This document shows, one piece after another, positions 24,701 through 32,743 of a DNA stretch of 64,000 nt (the stretch's first letter is position 1; each line of letters starts with the position of its first letter). Source of the DNA: Caryophanales bacterium (GTDB taxonomy: Bacteria; Bacillota; Bacilli; CAJFEE01). Under the pieces are notes generated by a model. The model saw only the letters and a list, made by a program, of their open reading frames with translations. It made no database searches and was not told the DNA's origin. The stretch lies in assembly GCA_029256085.1 (NCBI GenBank), contig JAQSYP010000004.1, positions 1 through 64,000 on the forward strand, in the 5' to 3' direction. The position numbers and the translations under genes were made by a program.

Positions 24701-25723
24701 ATGAATAAAGAGCGGTATTCAAGGCAAATACTTTTCAATGCAGTAGGTGAAGACGGTCAAAAGCTATTACTAAAAAGTCATGTTCTAATAATTGGAGCTG
24801 GAGCTCTTGGTTCGAGTATTAGTGAAGTGCTTGTTCGTGCTGGAGTTGGAAGGATTACTATAATTGACCGCGATTATGTGGAAGAAAGTAATTTGCAAAG
24901 ACAACAGTTATATTCAACAAACGATGCACTAATACAAATGCCGAAAGCTATTGCTGCTGAAAAGAGACTTAATGAAATAAATAGCGACGTGGTTATTGTC
25001 CCTATTGTAGGACATGCATCTATAGAAATGCTTCAAGACATTATTCCAAATGTTGATCTAGTAATGGATGGCACAGATAACTTTGAAACTAGACTTATAA
25101 TTAATGATTTATGTATTAAGAATGATAAACCTTGGATATATGGTGCTTGTGTGTCTTCATATGGTTCTTCATTTACGATTTTGCCGAATAAAACTCCATG
25201 TTTGAATTGCTTGTTACAATCAGTTCCGTTACAAACTTTAACTTGCGATACAGCAGGTATTTTATCTCCGACAGTTAATCAAGTCGTTGTACATCAAAGT
25301 ATGGAAGCATTAAAGATTCTAACAAATAATTATGAATCATTAAGAAATACTTACTTAACATTCGACTTATGGAAAAATATTAGCCAATCTATTAAAGTTA
25401 TTAACGCTAAAAAAGCCGATTGTTTAACTTGTGGGCAAACAAGGACGTACCCATATATATCAAGCGAAAATCAAACAAAAACTGCGATCTTATGTGGTAG
25501 AAATACGGTCCAAATTAGGCCATCAAAAACTCATAGCTTAAGCTTTGATCAAGTAAAGAAACGAATGAGCAGTCTATATACAGATTTCAGTGAGAATGAA
25601 TTTTTGGCTTCTGCCTTAATAGATAACAAAAAGGTTGTTGTCTTCAATGATGGTAGAGTCTTAGTTCATAATACAAAAGATGAAGCTAAGGCTATGACTA
25701 TTTATCAAAAACTTTTCGCCTAA
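24701..25723 (+). CDS. moeB: MoeB/ThiF-family sulfur-carrier adenylyltransferase
   Basis: A 340-residue E1-like enzyme. It has the nucleotide-binding GAGALGSSISEVLVRAGVG (near residue 32), IDRDYVEESNLQRQQLY with the catalytic Arg/Gln residues, and two zinc CxxC pairs (TPCLNCL and ADCLTCG). The C-terminal 90 residues replace the rhodanese domain of longer homologues. Last in the moa operon, so MoaD is the likely substrate. ThiF acting on ThiS is the alternative, since the two families are close. The ribosome binding site is weak (AGGTGAAAC). Confidence 0.9.
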   Translation: MNKERYSRQILFNAVGEDGQKLLLKSHVLIIGAGALGSSISEVLVRAGVGRITIIDRDYVEESNLQRQQLYSTNDALIQMPKAIAAEKRLNEINSDVVIVPIVGHASIEMLQDIIPNVDLVMDGTDNFETRLIINDLCIKNDKPWIYGACVSSYGSSFTILPNKTPCLNCLLQSVPLQTLTCDTAGILSPTVNQVVVHQSMEALKILTNNYESLRNTYLTFDLWKNISQSIKVINAKKADCLTCGQTRTYPYISSENQTKTAILCGRNTVQIRPSKTHSLSFDQVKKRMSSLYTDFSENEFLASALIDNKKVVVFNDGRVLVHNTKDEAKAMTIYQKLFA

Positions 25724-25736
25724 AGAATTTGGCAAC

Positions 25737-25764
25737 TTGCTTTAATTTTCAAGATTGTTATAAT
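25737..25764 (+). promoter_or_regulatory. Sigma-A promoter of argS leader
   Basis: TTGCTT (25737-25742), a 16-base spacer and TATAAT (25759-25764), placed just before the T-box leader. Confidence 0.7.
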
Positions 25765-25784
25765 AGCATATAGATATTTAAAGT

Positions 25785-25970
25785 TTATGATAAAGAAAGT
25801 AGTTTTTTATTTAAGGTAAGCGAGCTAGGGGTGGTGAGAGCCTAGTCTAAATAAAAAATGAAGCGCACTTTTGAAACGTCTTTTTTGACCGGAGAATTCC
25901 GTTATCATTACAAAGGGGCTCAGTCTGAGCAAAAAGAGTGGTACCGCGGGAATTTCTCGTCTCTTTTTGT
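25785..25970 (+). promoter_or_regulatory. T-box leader of argS, Arg (CGC) specifier
   Basis: Stem I is recognisable: a GATAAAGAAAGTAG base with the AGTA motif, complementary TTTTTTATTT / AAATAAAAAA arms, and a distal GGTGGTGAGAGCC loop. The specifier loop reads GAAG-CGC-ACTTTTGA, with CGC (25864-25866) an arginine codon. Stem-loops CGGA-GAA-TTCCG and GCTCAG-T-CTGAGC follow. The T-box AGAGTGGTACCGCGG is at 25935-25949, and the antiterminator pairs CAAAAAGAG (25930-25938) with CTCTTTTTG (25961-25969). Uncharged tRNA-Arg would bind and turn argS on. I do not see a competing terminator before the argS ribosome binding site. Confidence 0.93.
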
Positions 25971-26006
25971 TTAGGGTGAGTCTATTTATTTTTGGAAGGA
26001 GAACTT

Positions 26007-27695
26007 ATGAACACAAAATTAATCTACGCACAAGAGCTACATAAGGTATTACATGAAAATCTGGAATTAGAAAAAATTATAACATTGATTGAAACGCCTA
26101 AGCACGATACTCATGGAGATTTAGCATTTCCATGCTTTGAATTATCTAAGGCATTCAGAAAAGCACCGATGGCGATTTCAGCGGAAGTAGCAGGTAAAAT
26201 TAATAGCCCGTTCTTTGCTAAAGTTGAAGCTATGGGACCATATGTAAATGTTTTCCTTAGTAGAGAACAAATATCTAAAGAAATAATCAAAGAAGTAAAT
26301 AAAGAAGGCGTAGCATATGGTTCACTTGATTTTGGAAATGGAAAGAACGTAGTAATTGATTTCTCGTCTCCAAACATTGCTAAACCGTTCTCAATGGGAC
26401 ATCTGCGCTCAACAGTAATAGGAAATGCAATAAAGAAAATTTCGCGAAAATGTGGATATAATGTAATTGGAGTTAACCATGTTGGTGATTGGGGAACACA
26501 ATTCGGGAAGTTAATTTATGCATATAAAACTTGGGGCATTGAAGAAGACGTAAAAGCAAATCCTATTAAAGAACTATTCAAATTGTATGTTAAATTTCAT
26601 GATGAAGCAGCTAATAATCCATCTTTAGAAGATGAGGGCCGTTCATGGTTTAAACGTTTAGAGAATGGCGATCAAGAAGCATATGAGTTATGGACGTGGT
26701 TCAGAGATGTTTCTTTGAAAGACTTTTCTAGGATATATGACCTATTAGGTGTTGAATTTGATTCATTCAATGGTGAAGCTTTCTATAATGATAAAATGGA
26801 CAAGATGATTGCACTATTAGAGGAAAAGGATTTATTAACTGAGTCGGAAGGGGCTATGGTTGTAAATTTAGATGAAAATGGAATGCCACCATGTTTAATT
26901 AAAAAGTCAGATGGTGCAACATTGTACGCAACACGGGATCTAACAGCTGCTTTATATCGTCAAGAAACATATAAGTTCGATCGTGCAGTATATGTGGTTG
27001 GTGGTGAGCAAGCACTACATTTCCAACAGTTATTTCATGTTTTAAGAAAAATGGGTATGGATTTTGTGGATGGAATGTCACATGTACCATTTGGTTTAAT
27101 GCTTAAAGATGGTAAGAAAATGTCTACTCGAAAGGGGAAAATAGTCTTACTTGAAGAAGTTATAAATGATGCAATTTCACTTGCGCAGGATAATATTAAT
27201 GAGAAAAATCCAAACTTATCAAATAAGCAAGAGACTGCACGACAAGTTGGAATCGGTGCTGTAATTTTCCATGATTTAAAGAATGAACGTACTAACAATG
27301 TTGAATTCTCACTTGAACAGATGCTAAAGTTTGAAGGGGAAACTGGTCCTTATATACAATATACTCATGCTCGTGCATGTTCAATTCTACGCAAGGGTGT
27401 GGATATTGAATTAGATGAAATCAAGGGATTTGAAGATGATTATAGCTGGCAAATAGTTAAGGAATTACAATTATTCCCGAATGTTATTGAAAAGGCATTT
27501 GAAAAATACGAGCCATCTGTTGTTGCAAAGTATTTAATTGATTTAGCTCAAAGCTTCAATAAGTACTATGGTAATACAAGAGTTTTAGAAGAAGATAATT
27601 TATTAATTTCACGTTTAGCTCTAGTTAAAGCGGTTGTTAATGTTCTTAACGAAGGACTAAGAATTCTAGGTATAAGCGCTCCAGAGGAAATGTAG
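26007..27695 (+). CDS. argS: Arginyl-tRNA synthetase
   Basis: A 562-residue class I aminoacyl-tRNA synthetase joining arginine to tRNA-Arg. The HIGH-type motif is in SSPNIAKPFSMGHLRS (about residue 120-135) and the KMSKS-type motif is KMSTRKG (about 371). The C-terminal anticodon-binding domain ends in APEEM. GGAAGGAG lies 6 bases before the chosen ATG; a TTG five codons earlier starts within that site. T-box control and the sequence type suggest it could be a regulated or second ArgS of this organism, which cannot be checked in the window. Confidence 0.95.
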   Translation: MNTKLIYAQELHKVLHENLELEKIITLIETPKHDTHGDLAFPCFELSKAFRKAPMAISAEVAGKINSPFFAKVEAMGPYVNVFLSREQISKEIIKEVNKEGVAYGSLDFGNGKNVVIDFSSPNIAKPFSMGHLRSTVIGNAIKKISRKCGYNVIGVNHVGDWGTQFGKLIYAYKTWGIEEDVKANPIKELFKLYVKFHDEAANNPSLEDEGRSWFKRLENGDQEAYELWTWFRDVSLKDFSRIYDLLGVEFDSFNGEAFYNDKMDKMIALLEEKDLLTESEGAMVVNLDENGMPPCLIKKSDGATLYATRDLTAALYRQETYKFDRAVYVVGGEQALHFQQLFHVLRKMGMDFVDGMSHVPFGLMLKDGKKMSTRKGKIVLLEEVINDAISLAQDNINEKNPNLSNKQETARQVGIGAVIFHDLKNERTNNVEFSLEQMLKFEGETGPYIQYTHARACSILRKGVDIELDEIKGFEDDYSWQIVKELQLFPNVIEKAFEKYEPSVVAKYLIDLAQSFNKYYGNTRVLEEDNLLISRLALVKAVVNVLNEGLRILGISAPEEM

Positions 27696-27717
27696 TAACA
27701 TTAAATTAATATATATC

Positions 27718-27751
27718 AAAGCTGCTATTTCATAAAAAATAGCAGCTTTTT
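27718..27751 (+). terminator. Intrinsic terminator of argS
   Basis: AAAGCTGCTATTT pairs with AAATAGCAGCTTT, followed by T residues. The stem may also serve the convergent deacetylase-like gene. Confidence 0.92.
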
Positions 27752-27758
27752 CTAATAT

Positions 27759-28571
27759 TTAGTGGCTATCGTTTAAAGCAGTGAAGGGTAGTATTCCCTT
27801 GTATTTATTAGATTTTATATAAAACTGTTTAGAAATGGGAACAATCAGTACTCTTTTCCGCCATACCGGTGAATATGTTCTTAAAGCTTTTGACGTCATT
27901 TTACCAGGTATTCCGACATGTCCGATTGCAACTACATTATTTTGCTTATTGAATAGCGAAATCAATTTTGATGCTTGATGATTAATGTGAGCTGGTTCGT
28001 ATACGTCATCAAAAAAGTAATCATTTTCTAGATAAGGTACATTATATTTTTTTGCTAGTAGTTCGCTAACATTACTAGAATTAGTGCGACTATTTAAGAA
28101 TACTAACCCGCGTTCCTTACAAACTCTCATGATTATTTCCATTACTCTTTTATCAGCTGTTGCTTTTGATCCCATATGATTATTAATTCCAATTGCATAT
28201 GGAACTTCATCTAAGGCTCTTAGTACACGACTACGTATTTCCTTAGAACTCAAAGACGTTATTATGGGATTTGGACCAAGCCAACTTGCTTTTCCATGGT
28301 TCGGCTCCATCGGGAGGTGCAAAAGTACTTCATACCCTTTTTTATGAGCAGAAATTGCATCTTGTTTTGAAGAGGGGAGAAATGGCATTACAGCAACAGT
28401 AATGGGTAAATCAAGTTCCATCATTTCCTTTGTACCTATCATATTATTACCGAAATCATCTATTACAATCGATAGATACTTTGGTGTTAAATCACTCTGA
28501 GAATAAGTAGTCATGGTGGTAGTTAAACTAAAAATAAAGGTGATTAATATTATTTTAAATGCCAGTTTCAT
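27759..28571 (-). CDS. Secreted divergent polysaccharide deacetylase family protein
   Basis: A 270-residue protein with an N-terminal signal peptide (KLAFKIILITFIFSLTTTM) and a NodB-like barrel. LSIVIDDFGNNMIGTKEMM holds the Asp pair, ITVAVMPFLPSS the next strand, LHLPMEPN and INNHMGSKAT the metal-site-like His residues, and FLNSRT the conserved Ser/Arg motif. This fits the divergent polysaccharide deacetylase family (YibQ/DUF610). Substrate unknown; cell-wall glycan is plausible. The ATG of MKLAFK is chosen since GGGAGCGA lies 7 bases upstream. Confidence 0.9.
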   Translation of the reverse strand: MKLAFKIILITFIFSLTTTMTTYSQSDLTPKYLSIVIDDFGNNMIGTKEMMELDLPITVAVMPFLPSSKQDAISAHKKGYEVLLHLPMEPNHGKASWLGPNPIITSLSSKEIRSRVLRALDEVPYAIGINNHMGSKATADKRVMEIIMRVCKERGLVFLNSRTNSSNVSELLAKKYNVPYLENDYFFDDVYEPAHINHQASKLISLFNKQNNVVAIGHVGIPGKMTSKALRTYSPVWRKRVLIVPISKQFYIKSNKYKGILPFTALNDSH

Positions 28572-28726
28572 TTTATAATCGCTCCCGAGAATTTTGTCGA
28601 TAATTATTTTGCTGAAATACGCCATATTTTATGTAATTTATTTTACTTTTATAGAATTATTTGTAATAATTCTAATTACATAAGATAAATCTACTCAGCA
28701 TATAAATGTAGATTTGAGGAGCTTTG

Positions 28727-28957
28727 ATGTTTATGTTATTTATTTCTCTTAAAATGACACTCATTTTATACGACATAAAATATAAACAACAGGCGATGTA
28801 TATTTATGGTGATCTTTTTGGTTTAAGACATGTAAAAACTATAAGTATAAGCCAAGAAATTGATATTCTTTTAGTTAAGTACCAAAAACTAAAACTAAAG
28901 CGTGACAAACTTATAGGGAAAAGAAAAAGAACCCTTCAAGGAATCTGGTTCTTTTAA
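28727..28957 (+). CDS. Spo0E-like aspartyl-phosphate phosphatase family protein
   Basis: A 76-residue helical protein. The segment FGLRHVKTISISQEIDILL followed by VKYQKL matches the Spo0E signature (SQELDxLIxxY), where the Ser-Gln-Glu-x-Asp residues contact the phospho-Asp of Spo0A. Such proteins dephosphorylate Spo0A and delay sporulation. The N-terminal 15 residues (MFMLFISLKMTLILY) are more hydrophobic than usual, so translation may begin at a later Met. AGGAG lies 5 bases before the chosen ATG. A hairpin (28925-28955) overlaps the last codons. Confidence 0.72.
   Translation: MFMLFISLKMTLILYDIKYKQQAMYIYGDLFGLRHVKTISISQEIDILLVKYQKLKLKRDKLIGKRKRTLQGIWFF
28925..28955 (+). terminator. Terminator overlapping the Spo0E-like stop
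   Basis: AAAAGAACC / GGTTCTTTT, 9-bp stem with a 13-base loop, inside the last ten codons and followed by AAAATTTATT. Moderate strength. Confidence 0.55.
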
Positions 28958-28974
28958 AATTTATTAAATTCAAA

Positions 28975-29006
28975 ACAGAGGACTTGGCACACGCCAAGTC
29001 CTCTGT
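28975..29006. terminator. Strong hairpin, terminator of the UreH-like gene
   Basis: A perfect 14-bp stem ACAGAGGACTTGGC / GCCAAGTCCTCTGT with an ACAC loop. On the minus strand a TTTTG stretch follows, so it mainly ends the gene at 29016. Confidence 0.88.
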
Positions 29007-29015
29007 ATATTATTA

Positions 29016-29669
29016 TTAATTTAACCAAAGTCTAAAAAGACCTTCTGTTACTCCTAGATTGTACATGTAGTATACACCGAATACTGTGCTTATTACTCCA
29101 GTCGCTTGAGCCATTCCTTTGTTTAAACTTAATTTATTTGAACTGAAAACAAATGGAATTCCTATAATTGTTGTAAAGAAAAGCATTCCAAGGATTGTGC
29201 CGACACCAAATATTAAAATATAAATAGCTCCCTCAATAGCAGTATTAACCGTACTCATTGTTAAAATTACCATTGCTCCACTACCAGCAAGTCCATGAAT
29301 GAAACCAATAAACATTGATTTACCATATGATACATTTTTATGAGTATGTGTATGAGACGAGTCTTGAAGCTTTTTGAAGGATATAATAGTTGTAATCCCT
29401 AAATAAACAAGCATAATACCAACTAAAAATTCTAAAGACATAGCCCACTTTTCAGGTATCTCACCTTTTAAAACTATTAAAAATATTCCTACTAAAAATA
29501 GAGTAATAGTATGTCCAATTCCCCAAAAAACTCCGGCTAATGATGAGCGCATTAATTTTTTGCTTTGGCTAGCAATTGTAGATACTGCAATAACATGGTC
29601 GGGTTCTATTGCATGCTTTATTCCAAGTACAAATCCAAGAGCCAAAACTGTTAAAAAGCTAAGTTCCAT
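29016..29669 (-). CDS. UreH/NicO-like membrane transporter
   Basis: A 217-residue membrane protein with about six segments. The GIKHAIEPDHVIAVS motif in the first segment matches the HxxxxDH nickel/cobalt signature of the NicO/UreH superfamily. A His cluster (HTHTHK) sits in the central cytoplasmic loop, as in Ni/Co exporters and importers. The metal and direction are not determined. The ATG after GGGGAAG is chosen over an upstream in-frame start. Confidence 0.85.
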   Translation of the reverse strand: MELSFLTVLALGFVLGIKHAIEPDHVIAVSTIASQSKKLMRSSLAGVFWGIGHTITLFLVGIFLIVLKGEIPEKWAMSLEFLVGIMLVYLGITTIISFKKLQDSSHTHTHKNVSYGKSMFIGFIHGLAGSGAMVILTMSTVNTAIEGAIYILIFGVGTILGMLFFTTIIGIPFVFSSNKLSLNKGMAQATGVISTVFGVYYMYNLGVTEGLFRLWLN

Positions 29670-29772
29670 TTTTCTTCCCCTTTGACTAGTTGTTTTTCTT
29701 ACTAAATAATAACACATTTAATATATTACGTGTCACTATACATTCTCTTAAATTAGATTCATAAATATACAA

Positions 29773-31272
29773 TTACTTTGCAATCGGAAGCTTAACTGTC
29801 ACTGTTGTTCCCTCGTGAATTATACTATCAAAAACTATAGAACCTCCATATGACTCAATTAATCGTCTACATACAATTAGTCCTAATCCAGTACCTGTAT
29901 CTTTAGTTGTAAAAAAAGGTTGGAATAATTTTTGAATTATTTCTTCATCTATACCACAACCGTTATCAATAATTTTTAAATATACATAATTATTATCTTT
30001 ACTACTAGTTATTGTAAGTAGACCACCATGATCCATAGCATCAATAGCATTTTTGCTAAGATTAAGTATTATTTGTTTTAAATGATCTTTAGAGCAATTG
30101 ATAGGTAATATATCATTGTAACATGAATGAACGTAATCAATACTTTTTAGATAGGATTCTGATCTAACAACAGGTTCAACTTCTTTTAGAATGTCATTTA
30201 GATTATATGTATTAGTTATTTCAGCAGTAGGTTTACCTAGAATCATAAACTCACTAACAATTTCGTTTATTCTTGTTATTTCATCTTGAATGACCTTGAT
30301 ATAAAATTGATCCTCTAGGTCATCCTTATGTTTTTCAGAAATTAAACTTACAAGACCTTTAATTCCGGTTAAAGGGTTTCTAATTTCGTGTGCAGTTCCT
30401 GCAGCTAGCTGCCCGATTAATTCTAGTTTTTGTGAGTTAATTAATTCTTTGTAGTTATTACTTTCATCTCTATATCTAAACATGCAGTATGAAATGAATA
30501 AAACTAAAGTAAAGAAGAAAAATGTTGTTTGAAAGGGGATGATAAAGTTAATAATTTCGGATGTAGATACTTTTCTAGGCTTCATCGCTATTTTCCAGTT
30601 TAGCTCTTCTAATTTAAAAGATTTAAATTCTTGATTATTATATTTAATTTTATTACTAGTTTCATAAATAATCTTATTATCACTTTGTAATAACTTAAAG
30701 CTACTTTCATCATTTACTGCCATTCCCAAATCTTCAATAAATTGATATTTTAACAATCCTACTAAAACGTATTTAGGTTTACCATCGGAATTTAATATAG
30801 GTGTATTTATTTTAATATAATTTTTACCTCTGAATTGATTTGATAATACGACAGAGCCAACAGTTTTTTTTCTTTTAAGTGATTCATGAAAACCATAATC
30901 CTTATTAACTTCTGATGACAAAGTATAATTAAATGTATCAGATCCACCTAAGTAGTCACCTACCGAATTATATAAATAAATTCCATGATATCTATTTTTA
31001 TCAATCAGTAAATTTCTTAATTTAAAGTTAAAATATTCTTTTGAATGATTATCGTTAATTGAACTTCTTATACTTCTTAAATCACCAACAGCTAAACCTA
31101 ACACATGATTAAAGTATTGAGCTTCATGAGTAAGGTAATTTGATGCAAAATCTTTGCTTTCTTGAATTTTTATTGTATAAATATGAAAGTAAAATATTAG
31201 CCCAAACAATATATTAGGAACGATTATTATTAAAGAAAAATATTTAAGCATATTTTTACTGATAATTTTCAT
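29773..31272 (-). CDS. Orphan sporulation-type sensor histidine kinase (KinD-like)
   Basis: A 499-residue membrane kinase. Residues 10-31 form TM1, 35-235 an extracellular dCache-like sensor, and 246-266 TM2. No HAMP is evident. The H-box AAGTAHEIRNPLTGIKG has phospho-acceptor His295, and the ATPase domain has N-box NLSKNAIDAMD, DNGCGI and GTGLGL. The H-box is of the type found in Bacillus KinA-KinE, which feed Spo0F/Spo0A. There is no response regulator nearby, fitting a phosphorelay kinase. It is divergent from a MarR gene; the shared upstream region holds a 25-bp inverted repeat and a Spo0A-box-like heptamer. GGGAGA precedes the ATG. Confidence 0.88.
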   Translation of the reverse strand: MKIISKNMLKYFSLIIIVPNILFGLIFYFHIYTIKIQESKDFASNYLTHEAQYFNHVLGLAVGDLRSIRSSINDNHSKEYFNFKLRNLLIDKNRYHGIYLYNSVGDYLGGSDTFNYTLSSEVNKDYGFHESLKRKKTVGSVVLSNQFRGKNYIKINTPILNSDGKPKYVLVGLLKYQFIEDLGMAVNDESSFKLLQSDNKIIYETSNKIKYNNQEFKSFKLEELNWKIAMKPRKVSTSEIINFIIPFQTTFFFFTLVLFISYCMFRYRDESNNYKELINSQKLELIGQLAAGTAHEIRNPLTGIKGLVSLISEKHKDDLEDQFYIKVIQDEITRINEIVSEFMILGKPTAEITNTYNLNDILKEVEPVVRSESYLKSIDYVHSCYNDILPINCSKDHLKQIILNLSKNAIDAMDHGGLLTITSSKDNNYVYLKIIDNGCGIDEEIIQKLFQPFFTTKDTGTGLGLIVCRRLIESYGGSIVFDSIIHEGTTVTVKLPIAK

Positions 31273-31317
31273 AATTTTCTCCCAATTTTCGTCATTTATT
31301 TTAAAGTAACATATTTT

Positions 31318-31370
31318 GGTAATAATTGTAATAATTATTACCCTATTGTCGAAAGATTAATGGTAATAAT
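31318..31370. promoter_or_regulatory. Inverted repeat, half-site and Spo0A-box in divergent region
   Basis: GGTAATAATT-N5-AATTATTACC (31318-31342) is a perfect 10-bp inverted repeat, and a further GGTAATAAT lies at 31362-31370. This suits an operator for the neighbouring MarR protein. Between them, TGTCGAA (31347-31353) matches the core Spo0A box. Function is inferred. Confidence 0.6.
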
Positions 31371-31454
31371 GGAAGCGTTGACAAAATATTTAAAAGTTTA
31401 ATATAATTATCTTGAAATCAAGATATTGTAATTTCTTTATATTTGGAGGTACTT

Positions 31455-31892
31455 ATGAACAAAGAACTTGAAGACTTAAAACTTTTTATTGTTTTATCAA
31501 GAGCATTTAGAGCGATAAATGATATAGCGAATAAATCTATTGCTACATTTAAGTTAAATCCTACTGAATTTGCTGTATTGGAGCTTTTGTTCCATAAAGG
31601 TGAAATTCCATTGCAACAAATAGGAAGTAAAATACTAATCGCTAGCGGTAGCATTACTTACGTTGTTGATAAGCTTGAAAAGAAAGAGTTGTTAATTAGA
31701 AAGCATTGTGCAAAGGATAGGCGAGTGATTTATGCGGTACTTACAGAAAAGGGAAGGGAACTAATGAGGGATATTTTTCCTAAACATAAGAAAGTAATGC
31801 TTGAAGCTCTAGCAGGGTTAGATAATAATGAACAGGAAGAGTTAATAATCCTTTTAAAAAAACTAGGGTATTATGCAGTAAACATAAAATAA
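31455..31892 (+). CDS. MarR-family transcriptional regulator
   Basis: A 145-residue winged-helix regulator. The DNA-binding domain lies at about residues 30-100: PTEFAVLELLFHKGEIPLQQ, KILIASGSITYVVDKLEKK as recognition helix, and CAKDRRVIYAVLTEKGREL as the wing. The Asp-Arg-Arg of the wing is typical of MarR. The ATG follows TTGGAGGT. The effector is unknown. It likely binds the palindrome at 31318-31342 and may govern itself and the divergent kinase gene. Confidence 0.93.
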   Translation: MNKELEDLKLFIVLSRAFRAINDIANKSIATFKLNPTEFAVLELLFHKGEIPLQQIGSKILIASGSITYVVDKLEKKELLIRKHCAKDRRVIYAVLTEKGRELMRDIFPKHKKVMLEALAGLDNNEQEELIILLKKLGYYAVNIK

Positions 31893-31922
31893 AAGCTTGT
31901 GCCGATTTGGCACAAGCTTTTA
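31889..31922. terminator. Bidirectional terminator of the MarR gene
   Basis: AAAAGCTTGTGCC / GGCACAAGCTTTT, a perfect 13-bp stem with a 5-base loop, beginning 1-2 bases from the stop. Confidence 0.92.
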
Positions 31923-31932
31923 TTTCTATAAA

Positions 31933-31990
31933 GAAAGTATAATTGCAACTATGGCTCTGTCGTAGCATAAAATCCGGCAATCGTCGAGTT
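31933..31990. repeat. Dispersed structured repeat, copy C (internally deleted)
   Basis: GAAAGTAT is followed directly by TGCAACTATGGCT...GCATAAAATCCGGCAATCG-type sequence. Compared with copy B (50219-50322) about 40 bases containing the large hairpin are missing, and there are several substitutions. It ends 3 bases before the motB stop. Confidence 0.75.
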
Positions 31991-31993
31991 ACT

Positions 31994-32743
31994 TTATTTA
32001 GTAACTGTTTGTGTAGGCTGGATTAAAACTTCAACTCTACGATTTTTTTGTCTACCTTCTGGGGTTTTATTCGTAGCAACAGGTTTAAATTCTCCAAAAC
32101 CTTTACCACTAAAATTTCTTGGATCCAGATCTTTATTATCTAGAATTACCTTCATAAAATTTACAGCTCTCATAACTGAAAGGTGCCAGTTAGAATCAAA
32201 CTGAGAGTTCTTAATTGGTACATTATCAGTATGACCGGTAATTGTTATATGAACTGGTGGATTGATAACTAAAAGTTTTGAAATATCACGAGCTATTTTA
32301 TTCTCGGCTTTACCCATTTCTGCTTTACCAGATTCGAACAAAATATCATCGCGAATTGTTAGCATAAGCCCTTCTTTAGTAATAATAGTCGCAACTTCAT
32401 CCTTTAGGTCTTTCTCAACTAAATAATCATCCACTCTAGCTTTTAGTGTTTCTAGTGTATCTTTATGAATCTTTGCTGTATTATTACCGTCATCATTATC
32501 CTTAAGTTTCTCACCAGAAGCAGGTTCTAACTGTGGATTTGGGTATTCAAGGATACTAGAACTACTATTAAAAATTGCCTGAAAAGTATCACTCATTTGT
32601 TTGAACTTAACTGAATCTACATTACTAGAAGCATATAAAACTATGAAAAGTGCTAATAAAAGTGTTAATAAATCGGCATAAGGTATTAACCAGCTTTCAT
32701 CAACATGACCTTCGCCATGGCCCTTTTTTTTACGTCTAGACAC
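31994..32743 (-). CDS. motB: MotB, flagellar motor stator protein
   Basis: A 249-residue stator subunit. The single TM (residues about 17-42) includes the proton-binding Asp in PYADLLTLLLALF. The C-terminal OmpA-like peptidoglycan-binding domain has ITGHTDNVPIKNSQFDSNWHLS and NRRVEVLI. Close agreement with Bacillus MotB favours MotAB (proton) over MotPS (sodium). The start is GTG overlapping the motA stop by one base, with GAAGGTGG upstream. Confidence 0.95.
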   Translation of the reverse strand: MSRRKKKGHGEGHVDESWLIPYADLLTLLLALFIVLYASSNVDSVKFKQMSDTFQAIFNSSSSILEYPNPQLEPASGEKLKDNDDGNNTAKIHKDTLETLKARVDDYLVEKDLKDEVATIITKEGLMLTIRDDILFESGKAEMGKAENKIARDISKLLVINPPVHITITGHTDNVPIKNSQFDSNWHLSVMRAVNFMKVILDNKDLDPRNFSGKGFGEFKPVATNKTPEGRQKNRRVEVLIQPTQTVTK

